DNA of 64,000 bases. It comes from Actinophytocola sp049647105 (GTDB lineage Bacteria > Actinomycetota > Actinomycetes > Mycobacteriales > Pseudonocardiaceae). Shown one piece after another: positions 27,201 through 34,866 of the stretch (position 1 is the first letter of the stretch; every line of letters starts with the position of its first letter). The stretch is from the NCBI RefSeq assembly GCF_049647105.1, contig NZ_JBARWZ010000294.1, positions 1 to 64,000 of the forward strand, read 5' to 3'. The position numbers were made by a program, and so were the translations under genes. The notes below the pieces were generated by a model. It was given only the letters and a program-made list of their open reading frames with translations. It was not told the DNA's origin and did no database searches.

Positions 27201-27296
27201 ACCCGGCGCCGAGGGCACCGGCAACGGGTAGGTCCAGGAGAAGCCACCGGTCTGCCCGGACACCTGGGTGCAGCAGCAGCCGCTCGGTACGACCAC
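21279..27296 (-). CDS. RHS/YD-repeat polymorphic toxin with Hint linker and EndoU-like tip; N-terminus lost
   Basis: 2005 residues from a GTG at 27296. The chain starts inside the SpvB/RHS shell (FSWTYPLPVPSAPGGLNPNL). The signal peptide and ~200-400 N-terminal residues usual in actinobacterial relatives are absent, and frames further upstream give nothing alike. YD repeats (YDALGRSTEV, YTYDLRGRKIAETDP) fill the middle. The RHS core ends near residue 1570 (LGAREYDPTLGRFVSVDP). Residues 1744-1893 are a Hint domain (CGPNSFIPGTKVLMADGTTK to TPVLVHN). Residues 1894-2005 are the tip: HIKDRH, WDFGTVVG and VVTAFPF suit an EndoU/BECR RNase. Export is doubtful without a signal peptide. Confidence 0.85.
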   Translation of the reverse strand: MVVPSGCCCTQVSGQTGGFSWTYPLPVPSAPGGLNPNLALSYSSGAVDGLTSATNNQASWIGDGWNLWPGFVERGYRSCADDIDGTGEKPADLCWHSDNATLSLNGSGSQLIRDDDSEPGNEVWKAKDDDGSRIERITAAGNGDDNNEAWKITTVDGTQYFFGTSVAAKSTWTVPVFGDDADEPCHKATFAESWCTQGYRWNLDKVVDRHGNMIQYFYATETNSYGRNKNTAVSSYTRGGWLDHIDYGMHTGNSTASGRVEFTVADRCVKNSNCALPANQPDVPLNLKCDGTTCADKFSPSFWTTKKLTTVTTKSLADGQYKPVDSWVLSHELPDPATGEKPALWLKSIKHTGHTGPTAAPTITLPEVSFDGVRKENRVHGVDGYAPLVRFRMNAIVSETGGITSIRYAEPDCVFGTRMPEHAHTNTLRCFPSKWTPPFAPERTDYFHKYVVEAVSTHDGVAGTLADETSYEYLGDAAWHWDTSEFVKEDKKTWNEFRGYSRVRVRHGTTDDGPRTMSEQRFYRGMYGDKQPSGTRTDKVTDSEGVERDDFEWLQGFSFETAMFEREAASNATDPRRISKTITHPVWHGPTATRGSLNAYIVRAKTEREYTAVGASGERVTQTDTTYDDRWGLPTSTSDLGDTSTDTDDLCTTTTYRPNETRWLIDFPSRVETVSVRCGQAPVFPQDAISDTLTYYDGQTEELPPSLDGNATEVRVASDRPATGPVYVLTAKSTYDARGRVLTATDALGNTTTTTYTPAVAGPVTQVATTTPGPTDGTAGFTTTTAYEKWRGQPTKIVDENDSVTEVAYDALGRSTEVWQPNRPRAQNANGNYKFAYLIRKNGPIVVTTRKLGPSGNSYITSNEVYDGQLRPRQLQTQAPGGGRLLTDTRYDSQGRVSKTSRPYYNTAAVDTELWFPTDNVVPNMTEYVYDTAGRPTVQKFLSNGNEKWRSTTAYGGDRVTVTPPEGGTPVTTITDARGRKTELHEHGPGGADIIRYQYTPAGQLSKVTDPTGNEWTYTYDLRGRKIAETDPDRGDSSYTYDDAGQLVSSTDARDTTLVYEYDNLGRKTVLHRDSVTGPRLADWTYDTVPYSKGLPAATTRYIGASAYTTRVLSYTAEYQPVQTEIEIPASEGPELDGKYTSTLQYKADGSLASETYPAAGALPAEGVGHSYSDLGLPLRTWGGFGGNTYEYVLNTDYTRYGEPQTITLGQDTKRAWLSYYYQADTRRLDRTVVDAEVPNPMQADYHYTYDDIGNITSVADTPAGQPSDIQCYRYDHLRRLTEAWTTATGWDSADGCTGDPATNALGGPAPYWQSYGYDKSGNRVQQTDHDTAGDTTSAYIYQGHRLDSATTTTGGVTTLDEYDYDSTGNTTSRVLAGEDQTLEWDAEGHLAKVTEDGKETTYVYTADGARLIRRDPQAVTLYLGNQEIRLDRNTHTTTGTRYYNHGGKNIATRTEASLNWVATDHNGTGEVSINNNTQQVNRRRHLPFGEPRGQAPLSWPSDLGFVGGTMDATGLTHLGAREYDPTLGRFVSVDPVLDLTDAQQMNGYTYSNNSPVTFSDPTGLFSWEGDSAPRFDTGTCQHMKCDKPKVPPAVNEPSDAYTQMHYNSPVFGKSLSNAALDALKARGYTGSALFTRREALLFATQSAEAAAAVCQAFADGGGTAPSACKYDVWNWEGVLTGLKAVAEFAYQLTPIPDAIGCAGGDGEACAWLAAGAIPGGRVIRAADNMADAANAARKAQRACGPNSFIPGTKVLMADGTTKPIEDINVGDQVLATDPISGKTAAKTVVGTITTQGQKDLVKLTVDTDGATGDNTGTITATAAHPIWGPEKGQWLAASAIQAGERLLDARGTTVDVTTVSVYNRHQRVHNLTIAGVHTYYVLAGETPVLVHNSSPICGADALENGDWQHIKDRHRPGGELIDEASGIFVGKEKKVRQRIVDTINRGTPRANTPDPVTGAPRPGQVYEWDFGTVVGKGGSAQGGGDLTSIRVVVNDGKVVTAFPF

Positions 27297-27501
27297 GATG
27301 CGTCGGTTGGTGGGCCGGGCAGCGCGCCGCCGAGGCCGGAACTTCGCTGGCCTGGCGGCGCACTACGACGTGGCCTGGACAGGTTAGGTCAGCGGTATCG
27401 AGTGGGTCCTGACTCCCGCTGGTCATAGCCCGTGAGCACGATCTTGACCTGCGGATAGACAGTTCGGTCGTGTCAGGTGAAGGTGGTCAGCGGAACACGC
27501 C

Positions 27502-27948
27502 TCACACCCCCGTCGTGGAGCCGGGACGGACGATCATCAGTACCGTGACCGTCGCCCACAGCAGGTTGAAGACCCCCGTGTGCATGGCCAGCCGCGTGCG
27601 GGTCGCGACCGGGCCGTCGGTCGCGGCCAGCAGCTTCTCCTGACCCGGCAGCACCAGGAACACGAGCACCGCGGCCGCCGCCGCGGTCAGCACGATCGAC
27701 GTGATCAGCCACGCGTCGCGCAGGACACCGAGTGCGCTCGCGGTGGCGAGCCCGAACAGCGGGACCGCGATGCCGAGCGCCGCGTAGACCCGGCAGATCC
27801 GGTGCAGCACCACCAGATTCGTCGTCTGTTCCCGGCGTACGGCAGGCGGGAACATGCTCGCCGCGACGGTCACCGGGCCGACGGCGATGATCGCCGCGAG
27901 AACGTGCAGGGACAGCAGGACCTTGGTCACGAAAACGACGGTAGCCAC
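27502..27948 (-). CDS. Four-helix integral membrane protein, DUF2269-like
   Basis: 148 residues from a GTG at 27948. Four hydrophobic segments are visible (~7-30, ~52-72, ~78-100, ~122-142). The N-terminus KVLLSLHVLAAIIAVGPVTV, with a His in the first helix, and the length fit DUF2269-type membrane proteins. Their function is unknown. It is divergent from the GlxA-type regulator (72 bp), which may control it. The 205 bp towards the RHS gene (27297-27501) hold no gene. Confidence 0.7.
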   Translation of the reverse strand: MATVVFVTKVLLSLHVLAAIIAVGPVTVAASMFPPAVRREQTTNLVVLHRICRVYAALGIAVPLFGLATASALGVLRDAWLITSIVLTAAAAAVLVFLVLPGQEKLLAATDGPVATRTRLAMHTGVFNLLWATVTVLMIVRPGSTTGV

Positions 27949-28020
27949 GGCGGACCGCGCCGGGAATCGGCAAGAATGACAACCACCAACGGATTCTCGC
28001 CATGACTACTCGGGAGACCC

Positions 28021-28965
28021 ATGCACACCGTGGCCGTGCTCGCGCTCGACGACGTGATCACCTTCGACCTTGCCACGCCCGTGCAGGCCTTCGGGTTCGC
28101 CCGCCTGCCCGACGGGAGCCCCGCCTACCGGGTGCTGGTCTGCGGCATGGGCACGGTCAGGACCGACGTGTTCAGCCTCAGTCCGGACTGGGGCCTCGAC
28201 GCGCTGGGCCGCGCGGACACGATCGTCGTGCCGGGCCGTGTCGAGCCGGACGCGCGGGTGCCCGCCGAGATCCTCGACGCGCTCAGGACCGCGGCGGCGA
28301 AGGGCACCCGCATCGCGTCGATCTGCGTCGGCGCGTTCGTGCTCGCCGCGACCGGCCTGCTCGACGGCCTGCGTGCCACCACCCACTGGCTCGGCGCGAC
28401 GGACCTCGCGGACCTGCACCCGGCGATCGACGTCGACCCGAACGTCCTCTACGTCGACAACGGCCAGTTCCTGACGTCGGCGGGCGCGGCCGCCGGGCTG
28501 GACCTGTGCCTGCACATGATCCGCCGCGACCACGGCTCCGCCGTCGCCGCCGACGCGGCACGCCTGTCGGTCATGCCGCTCGAACGGGAGGGCGGGCAGG
28601 CGCAGTTCATCGTCCACGACCAGCCGCCGGTGCCGAGGGGTGCGGCGCTGGAGCCGGTGCTGACCTGGCTGGACGCCAACGCGGGCCGCGACCTGACGCT
28701 CGCCGCCATCGCGGCGCACGCCGGTATGAGCACCCGCACCCTCAACCGCCGCTTCCGCGAACAGACCGGCACGACGCCGCTCCAGTGGCTGCACAGGGCG
28801 CGGGTCCGGCGGGCCCAGTACCTGCTGGAGCACACCACCCACCCGGTCGACCGGATCGCGGGCGAGGTCGGCTTCGGCTCCCCCACGGCGTTCCGCGAAC
28901 GCTTCCGCCGCGTGGTCGGCACCAGCCCGCACGCCTACCGCGCCGCGTTCACAACGAACGGCTGA
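28021..28965 (+). CDS. GlxA-type transcriptional regulator (DJ-1/PfpI domain plus AraC HTH)
   Basis: 314 residues. Residues ~1-190 are a DJ-1/PfpI-like domain with the nucleophile-elbow SICVGAFVLAATGLLDG and THWLGATDLADLHP. Residues ~215-310 are an AraC-type double HTH (LTLAAIAAHAGMSTRTLNRR, DRIAGEVGFGSPTAFRERFR). The class regulates catabolic genes, often for amines or arginine-related compounds. It lies 85 bp before ornithine aminotransferase and divergent from a membrane protein; either may be its target. The ligand is unknown. Confidence 0.88.
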   Translation: MHTVAVLALDDVITFDLATPVQAFGFARLPDGSPAYRVLVCGMGTVRTDVFSLSPDWGLDALGRADTIVVPGRVEPDARVPAEILDALRTAAAKGTRIASICVGAFVLAATGLLDGLRATTHWLGATDLADLHPAIDVDPNVLYVDNGQFLTSAGAAAGLDLCLHMIRRDHGSAVAADAARLSVMPLEREGGQAQFIVHDQPPVPRGAALEPVLTWLDANAGRDLTLAAIAAHAGMSTRTLNRRFREQTGTTPLQWLHRARVRRAQYLLEHTTHPVDRIAGEVGFGSPTAFRERFRRVVGTSPHAYRAAFTTNG

Positions 28966-29050
28966 CGTTTGACCCATGCACGCAACGAAGCGGCGCTGAA
29001 CGCAACAGTCTGCGGATGAAACAATCGCAGAATCGACTTAACCTGTTCAT

Positions 29051-30256
29051 ATGTCGATGACTGCTGCCGATTTCATCGCGCTCGACGAACAGTGGAGCAC
29101 GCACAACTACCACCCGCTGCCTGTGGTGATCGCCGAGGCGGAGGGCGCGTGGGTCACCGACGTGCACGGCAAGAGATACCTGGACTTCCTCGCGGGTTAC
29201 TCGGCGTTGAACTTCGGTCACCGCCATCCCGGCCTGGTGGCCGCCGCGGTCGAGCAGCTCGGCCGGGTCACGCTGACCAGCCGGGCCTTCCACCACGACC
29301 AGCTCGGCCTGTTCTGCCAGGAGCTGGCGGAGCTGACCGGCACCGAGCTGGTGCTGCCGATGAACTCCGGCGCGGAGGCCGTCGAGTCGGCGCTGAAGGT
29401 CGCCCGCAAGTGGGCCTACCAGGTCAAGGGCGTGCCGGACGGCGCGGCGGAGATCATCGTCGCCGGGTCGAACTTCCACGGCCGCACCACCACGATCGTC
29501 TCCTTCTCCACCGACGACACCGCTCGCAACGACTTCGGCCCGTTCACGCCGGGGTTCGTGGTCGTCAAGTACGGCGACGCGCAGGCGCTCGAGGCGGCCA
29601 TCACCCCGCGCACGGCTGCGGTGCTGATCGAGCCGGTGCAGGGCGAGGCCGGGGTGCTGATGCCCCCGTCGGGCTTCCTGCGTGAGGTGCGCCAGCTGTG
29701 CACCGACAACAACGTGCTGCTCATCGCCGACGAGATCCAGTCCGGCCTCGGCCGGACCGGGACGCTGTTCGCGTGCGAGCACGAAGGCGTCACCGCCGAC
29801 CTGTACACGCTGGGCAAGGCCCTCGGCGGCGGGCTCCTTCCGGTGTCGGCGGTGGTCGGCAGGCGCGACGTGCTGGGTGTCCTCCGTCCCGGCGAGCACG
29901 GATCGACCTTCGGCGGCAACCCGCTCGCGTGCGCGGTCGGCCGGGCCGTGATCCGGCTGCTGCGCGACGACGACTTCCTGTCCCGGTCGGTGACACTGGG
30001 CACCCACCTGCACGCGCGGCTGTCCGAGCTGATCGGCCACGGCGTCGCCGACGTGCGGGGGCGGGGCCTGTGGGCGGGCATCGAGATCGCGCCCGGCGGC
30101 CGCACCGCGCGGGAGGCGAGCGAGGAGCTGATGGCCCGCGGCGTGCTGTGCAAGGAAACGCACGACACGACGCTGCGGGTGGCGCCGCCACTGATGATCT
30201 CGCAGGAGGACCTTGACCACGGCGTCGACACGATCGCCGAGGTACTGACCCGCTGA
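29051..30256 (+). CDS. rocD: Ornithine aminotransferase
   Basis: 401 residues, class III PLP aminotransferase of the ornithine type. The N-terminal STHNYHPLPVVIAEAEGAWV and YLDFLAGYSALNFGHRHP are characteristic of ornithine-oxo-acid transaminase. MNSGAEAVESALKVARKW, DEIQSGLGRTG and the PLP lysine in LGKALGGGLLPVSA follow. It converts L-ornithine and 2-oxoglutarate to glutamate-5-semialdehyde and glutamate, for arginine/ornithine breakdown to proline or glutamate. It stands alone after the GlxA-type regulator. No good ribosome site precedes the ATG. A strong hairpin follows the stop. Confidence 0.92.
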   Translation: MSMTAADFIALDEQWSTHNYHPLPVVIAEAEGAWVTDVHGKRYLDFLAGYSALNFGHRHPGLVAAAVEQLGRVTLTSRAFHHDQLGLFCQELAELTGTELVLPMNSGAEAVESALKVARKWAYQVKGVPDGAAEIIVAGSNFHGRTTTIVSFSTDDTARNDFGPFTPGFVVVKYGDAQALEAAITPRTAAVLIEPVQGEAGVLMPPSGFLREVRQLCTDNNVLLIADEIQSGLGRTGTLFACEHEGVTADLYTLGKALGGGLLPVSAVVGRRDVLGVLRPGEHGSTFGGNPLACAVGRAVIRLLRDDDFLSRSVTLGTHLHARLSELIGHGVADVRGRGLWAGIEIAPGGRTAREASEELMARGVLCKETHDTTLRVAPPLMISQEDLDHGVDTIAEVLTR

Positions 30257-30261
30257 CCCGC

Positions 30262-30299
30262 GACCGCCTGCCATCGCGAACGCGCGTCGGCAGGCGGTC
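30262..30299 (+). terminator. Hairpin terminator after rocD
   Basis: GACCGCCTGCC at 30262-30272 pairs perfectly with GGCAGGCGGTC at 30289-30299 (11 bp stem, 16 nt loop), six bases after the rocD stop. There is no U-tract, which is normal in actinobacteria. Confidence 0.7.
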
Positions 30300-30342
30300 G
30301 GCCACGCACGCATCCTCGACGCCCGATACCGCCATGAGTCTG

Positions 30343-30389
30343 TTTACAGGCGGCGGCCTGCCGGTCTACTCTGCAAGAACTTTCAGCAG
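30343..30389 (+). promoter_or_regulatory. Alpha-amylase promoter with overlapping LacI-type operator
   Basis: TTTACA (30343-30348) and TCTACT (30365-30370), 16 bp apart, make a plausible -35/-10 pair. Immediately downstream, CTGCAAGAACTTTCAGCAG (30371-30389) shares the string ACTTTCAGCA with a site upstream of the alpha-glucosidase gene (34867-34887). The position would block initiation, as for a MalR-type repressor. Confidence 0.55.
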
Positions 30390-30476
30390 TTTGCGCAATG
30401 TCTCCCGGCGAGCGGGTGAGAGCGGTGAACCGCCCGCTCGCCGGGTCCATGACCGGCTCGACGAGGAGACCCGAAA

Positions 30477-32201
30477 ATGGAACGACGACCGCTCCTGCGC
30501 TCGGCCGCTTTGTCGGCCGTTGCGGTCCTGTGCGCGACCGGCCTCGCCACTTCCACGGCCCAGACGGCGGTGGCGGACACCGGAGTCCCCAATGGTGACG
30601 TGATCGCGAACCTGTGGTCATGGAACTGGGACTCCGTGGCCGCGGAGTGCACCAACAATCTCGACCCCGCCGGGTACGGCGCGGTGTGGGTCGCCCCTCC
30701 CGCCGAGTCGCTCAAGCACCCGAGCGGCGTGTGGTGGGACGTCTACCAGCCCATCTCCTACAAGCTGAACAGCCGGTTCGGCACCCAGGCCGAGTTCGCG
30801 TCGATGATCAGCACCTGCCACGCGGCGGGCATCAAGGTCTACACGGACGCGGTCGTCAACCACACGGCCGCGCAGACCGGCACCGGCTACGACGGCACGG
30901 TGCTCGGCGACAAGTACGACCCGCCGATGTACGACCGTGGCGAGTACAACGTGGATGTCTGCGACCACGACATCGCCAACTGGGGCGATGTGTGGGAGGT
31001 GCAGCACTGCGAGCTGCTCGACCTGCCGGACCTCGACACGAGCGACGCCGGGGTGCGCGGCAAGCTCGCCGGCTACCTGAACTCCCAGCTGGCGCTGGGC
31101 GTCGACGGCTTCCGCGTCGACGCGGCGAAGCACATCCCCGCCTCGGAACTGGCCGATGTGGTGGCACGGCTGAACAACACGACCTCCGGCACGCGCCCGT
31201 ACGTGTTCCACGAGGTGTTCCCCGGCGAGCCACCGTCGCCCGGTGACTACTTCGGCAGCGGCGACGTGCTCGACTTCACCTTCGGCGACAAGCTGAAGTC
31301 CGCGTTCCAGGGCGACATCGCGTCGCTGTCGTCGTTCGGGAACGGCCTGTTGCCGGCGGCCAACTCGGTGTCGTTCGTGACCAACCACGACACCGAGCGC
31401 GCAGGCAGGCACCTGACGTACAAGGACGGCGCGGCCGCGGTGCTCGCGAACGTGTTCCAGCTGGCGTACAAGCACACGACGCCGACGGTGTACGCGGGCT
31501 TCGAGTTCTCCAACTCCGAGGCGGCGCCGCCGAACTCGGGTGGCTTCGTCACGGACACCAACTGCGCGAGCGGATGGCACTGCCTGAACCGCAACCAGGC
31601 GGTGACCGGCATGGTGGCGTTCCACAACGCGGTCGGCGGCGCCTCGGTCGCGAACTGGCAGTCGCCGACGTCGAACGTGATCGGCTTCGGCCGCGGCTCG
31701 GCCGGGTTCGTGGCGATCAACAACAGCGGCGGCGCGTACACGGGCACGTTCACCACGGGCCTGCCGGATGGCTCGTACTGCAACGTGATCACCGCGTGCG
31801 CGAACCAGGTGACGGTGTCCGGCGGGCAGGCGGCGGTGACCGTGCCCGCGAAGTCGGCGGTCGCGTTCCACACCGGCGGCGGCACGCAGAACCCGGACCA
31901 GGTGAGCGTGTCGTACACGGTCCAGGCCGAGACGGCGTTCGGGCAGAACGTGTTCGTGGTGGGCAACCTCCCGCAGCTGGGTTCGTGGAACCCGGCGAAC
32001 GCGGTGCCGCTGACCACGAACTCGTCGACGTACCCGCGCTGGCACGGCTCTGGCACGCTCCCGCCGAACACGGACCTCGAGTACAAGTTCGTGATCAAGC
32101 AGGACGGGCAGCCGGTGATCTGGGAGACGGGTGCGAACCGGACCTACCGCACCGGCGGCACCGGGGTGGTGACCATCGACGGCGGCACCTTCCGCCGGTG
32201 A
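30477..32201 (+). CDS. amy: Secreted alpha-amylase (GH13) with C-terminal CBM20
   Basis: 574 residues. A Sec signal peptide is evident (MERR, hydrophobic stretch, A-x-A near residue 33). The catalytic barrel shows DAVVNHT, nucleophile Asp in GVDGFRVDAAKH, acid/base Glu in VFHEVFPGE and SFVTNHDTE. Residues ~478-574 form a CBM20 starch-binding module (FVVGNLPQLGSWNPANAVPL, LEYKFVIKQDGQPVIWETGANR). It hydrolyses internal alpha-1,4 bonds of starch outside the cell. An operator-like site overlaps its promoter, and a LacI repressor gene and an alpha-glucosidase gene lie convergent downstream. A strong terminator follows. Confidence 0.95.
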   Translation: MERRPLLRSAALSAVAVLCATGLATSTAQTAVADTGVPNGDVIANLWSWNWDSVAAECTNNLDPAGYGAVWVAPPAESLKHPSGVWWDVYQPISYKLNSRFGTQAEFASMISTCHAAGIKVYTDAVVNHTAAQTGTGYDGTVLGDKYDPPMYDRGEYNVDVCDHDIANWGDVWEVQHCELLDLPDLDTSDAGVRGKLAGYLNSQLALGVDGFRVDAAKHIPASELADVVARLNNTTSGTRPYVFHEVFPGEPPSPGDYFGSGDVLDFTFGDKLKSAFQGDIASLSSFGNGLLPAANSVSFVTNHDTERAGRHLTYKDGAAAVLANVFQLAYKHTTPTVYAGFEFSNSEAAPPNSGGFVTDTNCASGWHCLNRNQAVTGMVAFHNAVGGASVANWQSPTSNVIGFGRGSAGFVAINNSGGAYTGTFTTGLPDGSYCNVITACANQVTVSGGQAAVTVPAKSAVAFHTGGGTQNPDQVSVSYTVQAETAFGQNVFVVGNLPQLGSWNPANAVPLTTNSSTYPRWHGSGTLPPNTDLEYKFVIKQDGQPVIWETGANRTYRTGGTGVVTIDGGTFRR

Positions 32202-32211
32202 CAGACGTGGC

Positions 32212-32259
32212 CCACCTGGCGCGAATCCGCCGCGATCCGGCGGCGTTCGCGCCAGGTGG
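32212..32259. terminator. Strong hairpin terminator after the alpha-amylase gene
   Basis: CCACCTGGCGCGAA (32212-32225) pairs perfectly with TTCGCGCCAGGTGG (32246-32259), with a further CCGCCG/CGGCGG stem inside the loop. It lies between convergent genes and can act in both directions. The 15 nt before it (CGGTGACAGACGTGG, including the stop codon) are repeated before the terminator of the GH35 gene. Confidence 0.85.
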
Positions 32260-32297
32260 CGTCCTGCGAGCACCTGACGGTCGAAGTCTGTTGCTGA

Positions 32298-33341
32298 TCA
32301 GCCGCGGACCCTGGCCGCCGTGGAGCCGCGAACGACCAGTTCCGGTAGGAACACGAACTCCGCGTGTGGTGCCGGTGTCCCGCCGATCTCCTCGAGCAGT
32401 GCGTTGACCGCGGCCTGGCCCATCGCCTCGACCGGCTGGCGCAACGTGGTCAGCGGCGGGTCGGCGAACACGATCAGCGGTGAGTCGTCGAACCCCACCA
32501 CCGACACGTCCGATGGCACCGACAGCCCCCGTTGCCGCGCGGCGCGGATCGCGCCGAACGCCATCAGGTCGCTGCCGCACACGATCGCCGTGCAGTCCTT
32601 GTCCAGCAGGGCGGCGGCAGCGGCCTGCCCACCCTCCACAGTGAACAGTGAGTGCTGCACGAAGGCCTCTGCCTCCTCCGCGGTGTAGGGCAGCGCGGTG
32701 CGCATGTGCTGCACGAACCCCTCGATCTTGCGCAGCACCGGCACGAACCGTCTCGGCCCGATCGCCAGGCCGATCCGTTCGTGGCCCAGTTCCACCAGGT
32801 GCGACACGGCCAGCCGCATCGCCGCGCGGTCGTCGGTCGACACGAACGGCGCGGACACCTTCTCCGTGTAGCCGTTGATCATCACGAACGGGACGCCCCG
32901 GCCCTCGAGCTTCACGTACCGGTCCATGTCGGCCGTCGAGTCGGCGTGCAGGCCGGACACGAAGATGATCCCGGTGACGCCGCGTTCGACGAGCAGTTCG
33001 GTCAGCTGGTCCTCGGTCGACCCTCCTGGCGTCTGCGTGCACAGCACCGGCGTGTACCCGCGGGACGTCAGCACCTGCTCGATCACCTGCGCCAGCGCAG
33101 GGAAGATCGGGTTCGACAGCTCCGGTGTGATCAGCCCGATCAGCCCCGCGCTGCGTTCCCGCAGCTTGGGTGGGCGTTCGTAGCCGAGGACGTCCATGGC
33201 GGCGACCACGGCCTGCCGCGTCGCCGAGGACACGCCTGCCTTGCCGTTCAGCACCCGGCTGACCGTCGCCTCACTGACACCAGCCTGGGTGGCGATGTCA
33301 CTGAGGCGGGCGGTCACACCTGACGACTCTAGGCGAGCCAC
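32298..33341 (-). CDS. LacI-family repressor, probable MalR-type regulator of starch use
   Basis: 347 residues from a GTG at 33341. GGAGG lies 6 bp upstream and the alpha-glucosidase stop is 1 bp away, which fixes this start. HTH: RLSDIATQAGVSEATVSRVL. The periplasmic-binding-like sensor domain follows (LIGLITPELSNPIFPALAQ to VVGFDDSPLIVFADPPLTT). It is co-transcribed with the GH13 alpha-glucosidase and convergent with the alpha-amylase. Two related operator candidates precede those two genes. Maltose or maltodextrin is the expected inducer, by analogy with Streptomyces MalR. Confidence 0.88.
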   Translation of the reverse strand: MARLESSGVTARLSDIATQAGVSEATVSRVLNGKAGVSSATRQAVVAAMDVLGYERPPKLRERSAGLIGLITPELSNPIFPALAQVIEQVLTSRGYTPVLCTQTPGGSTEDQLTELLVERGVTGIIFVSGLHADSTADMDRYVKLEGRGVPFVMINGYTEKVSAPFVSTDDRAAMRLAVSHLVELGHERIGLAIGPRRFVPVLRKIEGFVQHMRTALPYTAEEAEAFVQHSLFTVEGGQAAAAALLDKDCTAIVCGSDLMAFGAIRAARQRGLSVPSDVSVVGFDDSPLIVFADPPLTTLRQPVEAMGQAAVNALLEEIGGTPAPHAEFVFLPELVVRGSTAARVRG

Positions 33342-33342
33342 C

Positions 33343-34851
33343 TCATTCCTCCCACCACAACACGGTGTCCGGGGGAAGCATGATCTCCCCGTCGAGGCCG
33401 TAGTACGACGACGCCAGCAGAACCGGACCCGGGTCCGGCAGCCGCACCACCGACTCGCTCAGGTTGGCCAGGCAGTGGAAACCGCCTCGGCGGAAGTGCA
33501 GCACGTCCTCGGGTGCCGCCACCCACTCGAACGAGCCGAACGCCAGCCTCCTGCGGGCCCGCAGGGCCGCGCGGTACAGCGACAGCATCGACTCCGGGGA
33601 CGTCTCCTGCTCGGCCACCGCGAGCTTGGCCCACGACTCCGGCTGCGGCAGCCACGGCCTGCCGGGACCGAACCCCAGCGACGGGCCGGTGCTCGTCCAC
33701 GGGATCGGCACGCGGCAGCCGTCGCGGCCGCGGTCGGTGTGCCCGGACCGCTCCCACATCGGGTCGGCCAGCACCTCGTCCGGCAGGTCCTGTACCTCGG
33801 GGAGCCCCAGCTCCTCGCCCTGGTAGACGTACGCGGAACCCGGCAGCGCCAGCATCAGCAGGGCCGCCGCCCGTGCCCGGCGCCTGCCGACCTCGCCGCC
33901 GCCGTAGCGCGTCACGTGCCGCACGACGTCGTGGTTGGACAGCACCCACGTCGCGGGCGCCTCCGTCGCGAGCGACGCGTCGATCACGGCACGCATGGGG
34001 CCCGCTGCCCAGTCGGTCTGCAGGAAGTGGAAGTTGAACGCCTGGTGCAACTCGTCGGCACGAACGTACCGGGCGGTCCGCTCGGGACTCGGGGCCCACG
34101 CCTCGGCCACCGCCATCCGGTCGCCGGGGTAGGAGTCGAGGACCGTGCGCCACTCGCGGTAGATGTCGTGCACGCCGTCCTGGTCGAAGTACGGGAGCGG
34201 CGCCGAGCCGAGCAGTGCGCTCTGGCCGGCGTGGCCGACGTCCGGCAGCCCCTCGGCCTTCACCATGCCGTGCGCCACGTCGACGCGGAACCCGTCGACG
34301 CCGAGGTCCAGCCAGAACCGCAGGATGTCGAGGAACTCCGCGCGGACCGCCGCGTGGTCCCAGTTCAGGTCCGGCTGCTCGGGCGCGAACAGGTGCAGGT
34401 ACCAGTCGCCGTCGGCGGTCCTGGTCCAGGCGGGGCCGCCGAAGATCGACTCCCAGTCGTTTGGCGGCGCGTCGCCAAGCCCCTCCCGGAAGATGTAGCG
34501 GTCCTTGAGCCCGGCCTGGAACCACTCGTGCCGGTCGCTGGTGTGGTTCGGGACCACGTCGACGATCACCCGCAGGCCAAGGGCGTGCGCGTCCGCGACG
34601 AGTGCCCTCGCGTCGGCGAGGGTGCCGAACAGCGGGTCCACCTCGCGGTAGTCGGCGACGTCGTAGCCACCGTCGGCCATCGGCGAGGCGTAGAACGGCG
34701 TCAGCCAGACGGCGTCGACCCCCAGTTCCGCCAGGTACGGTAACCGCGAGCGCACCCCGGGCAGGTCGCCGACGCCGTCCCCGTCCGCGTCGGCGAAGCT
34801 GCGGACGTACACCTGATAGATGACGGCGTCTCGCCACCACTCCTGAGTCAT
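33343..34851 (-). CDS. aglA: GH13 alpha-glucosidase / oligo-1,6-glucosidase
   Basis: 502 residues, cytoplasmic (no signal peptide). The GH13_23/30-type N-terminus is WWRDAVIYQVYVRSFADADG. DVVPNHTSDRHEWF and the catalytic residues follow: Asp in GVDGFRVDVAHG, Glu in MAVAEAW, Asp in WVLSNHDVVRH. It cleaves glucose from imported maltodextrins. It forms an operon with the downstream LacI repressor. An operator-like palindrome lies 16-36 bp before its start. Confidence 0.93.
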   Translation of the reverse strand: MTQEWWRDAVIYQVYVRSFADADGDGVGDLPGVRSRLPYLAELGVDAVWLTPFYASPMADGGYDVADYREVDPLFGTLADARALVADAHALGLRVIVDVVPNHTSDRHEWFQAGLKDRYIFREGLGDAPPNDWESIFGGPAWTRTADGDWYLHLFAPEQPDLNWDHAAVRAEFLDILRFWLDLGVDGFRVDVAHGMVKAEGLPDVGHAGQSALLGSAPLPYFDQDGVHDIYREWRTVLDSYPGDRMAVAEAWAPSPERTARYVRADELHQAFNFHFLQTDWAAGPMRAVIDASLATEAPATWVLSNHDVVRHVTRYGGGEVGRRRARAAALLMLALPGSAYVYQGEELGLPEVQDLPDEVLADPMWERSGHTDRGRDGCRVPIPWTSTGPSLGFGPGRPWLPQPESWAKLAVAEQETSPESMLSLYRAALRARRRLAFGSFEWVAAPEDVLHFRRGGFHCLANLSESVVRLPDPGPVLLASSYYGLDGEIMLPPDTVLWWEE

Positions 34852-34866
34852 GCTGACATGTAAGAC

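Noticed and set aside
24669..27428. 919-codon open frame on the plus strand opposite the RHS gene
   Set aside because: Val/Gly/Arg-rich translation with no domain; antisense shadow of the RHS coding sequence.
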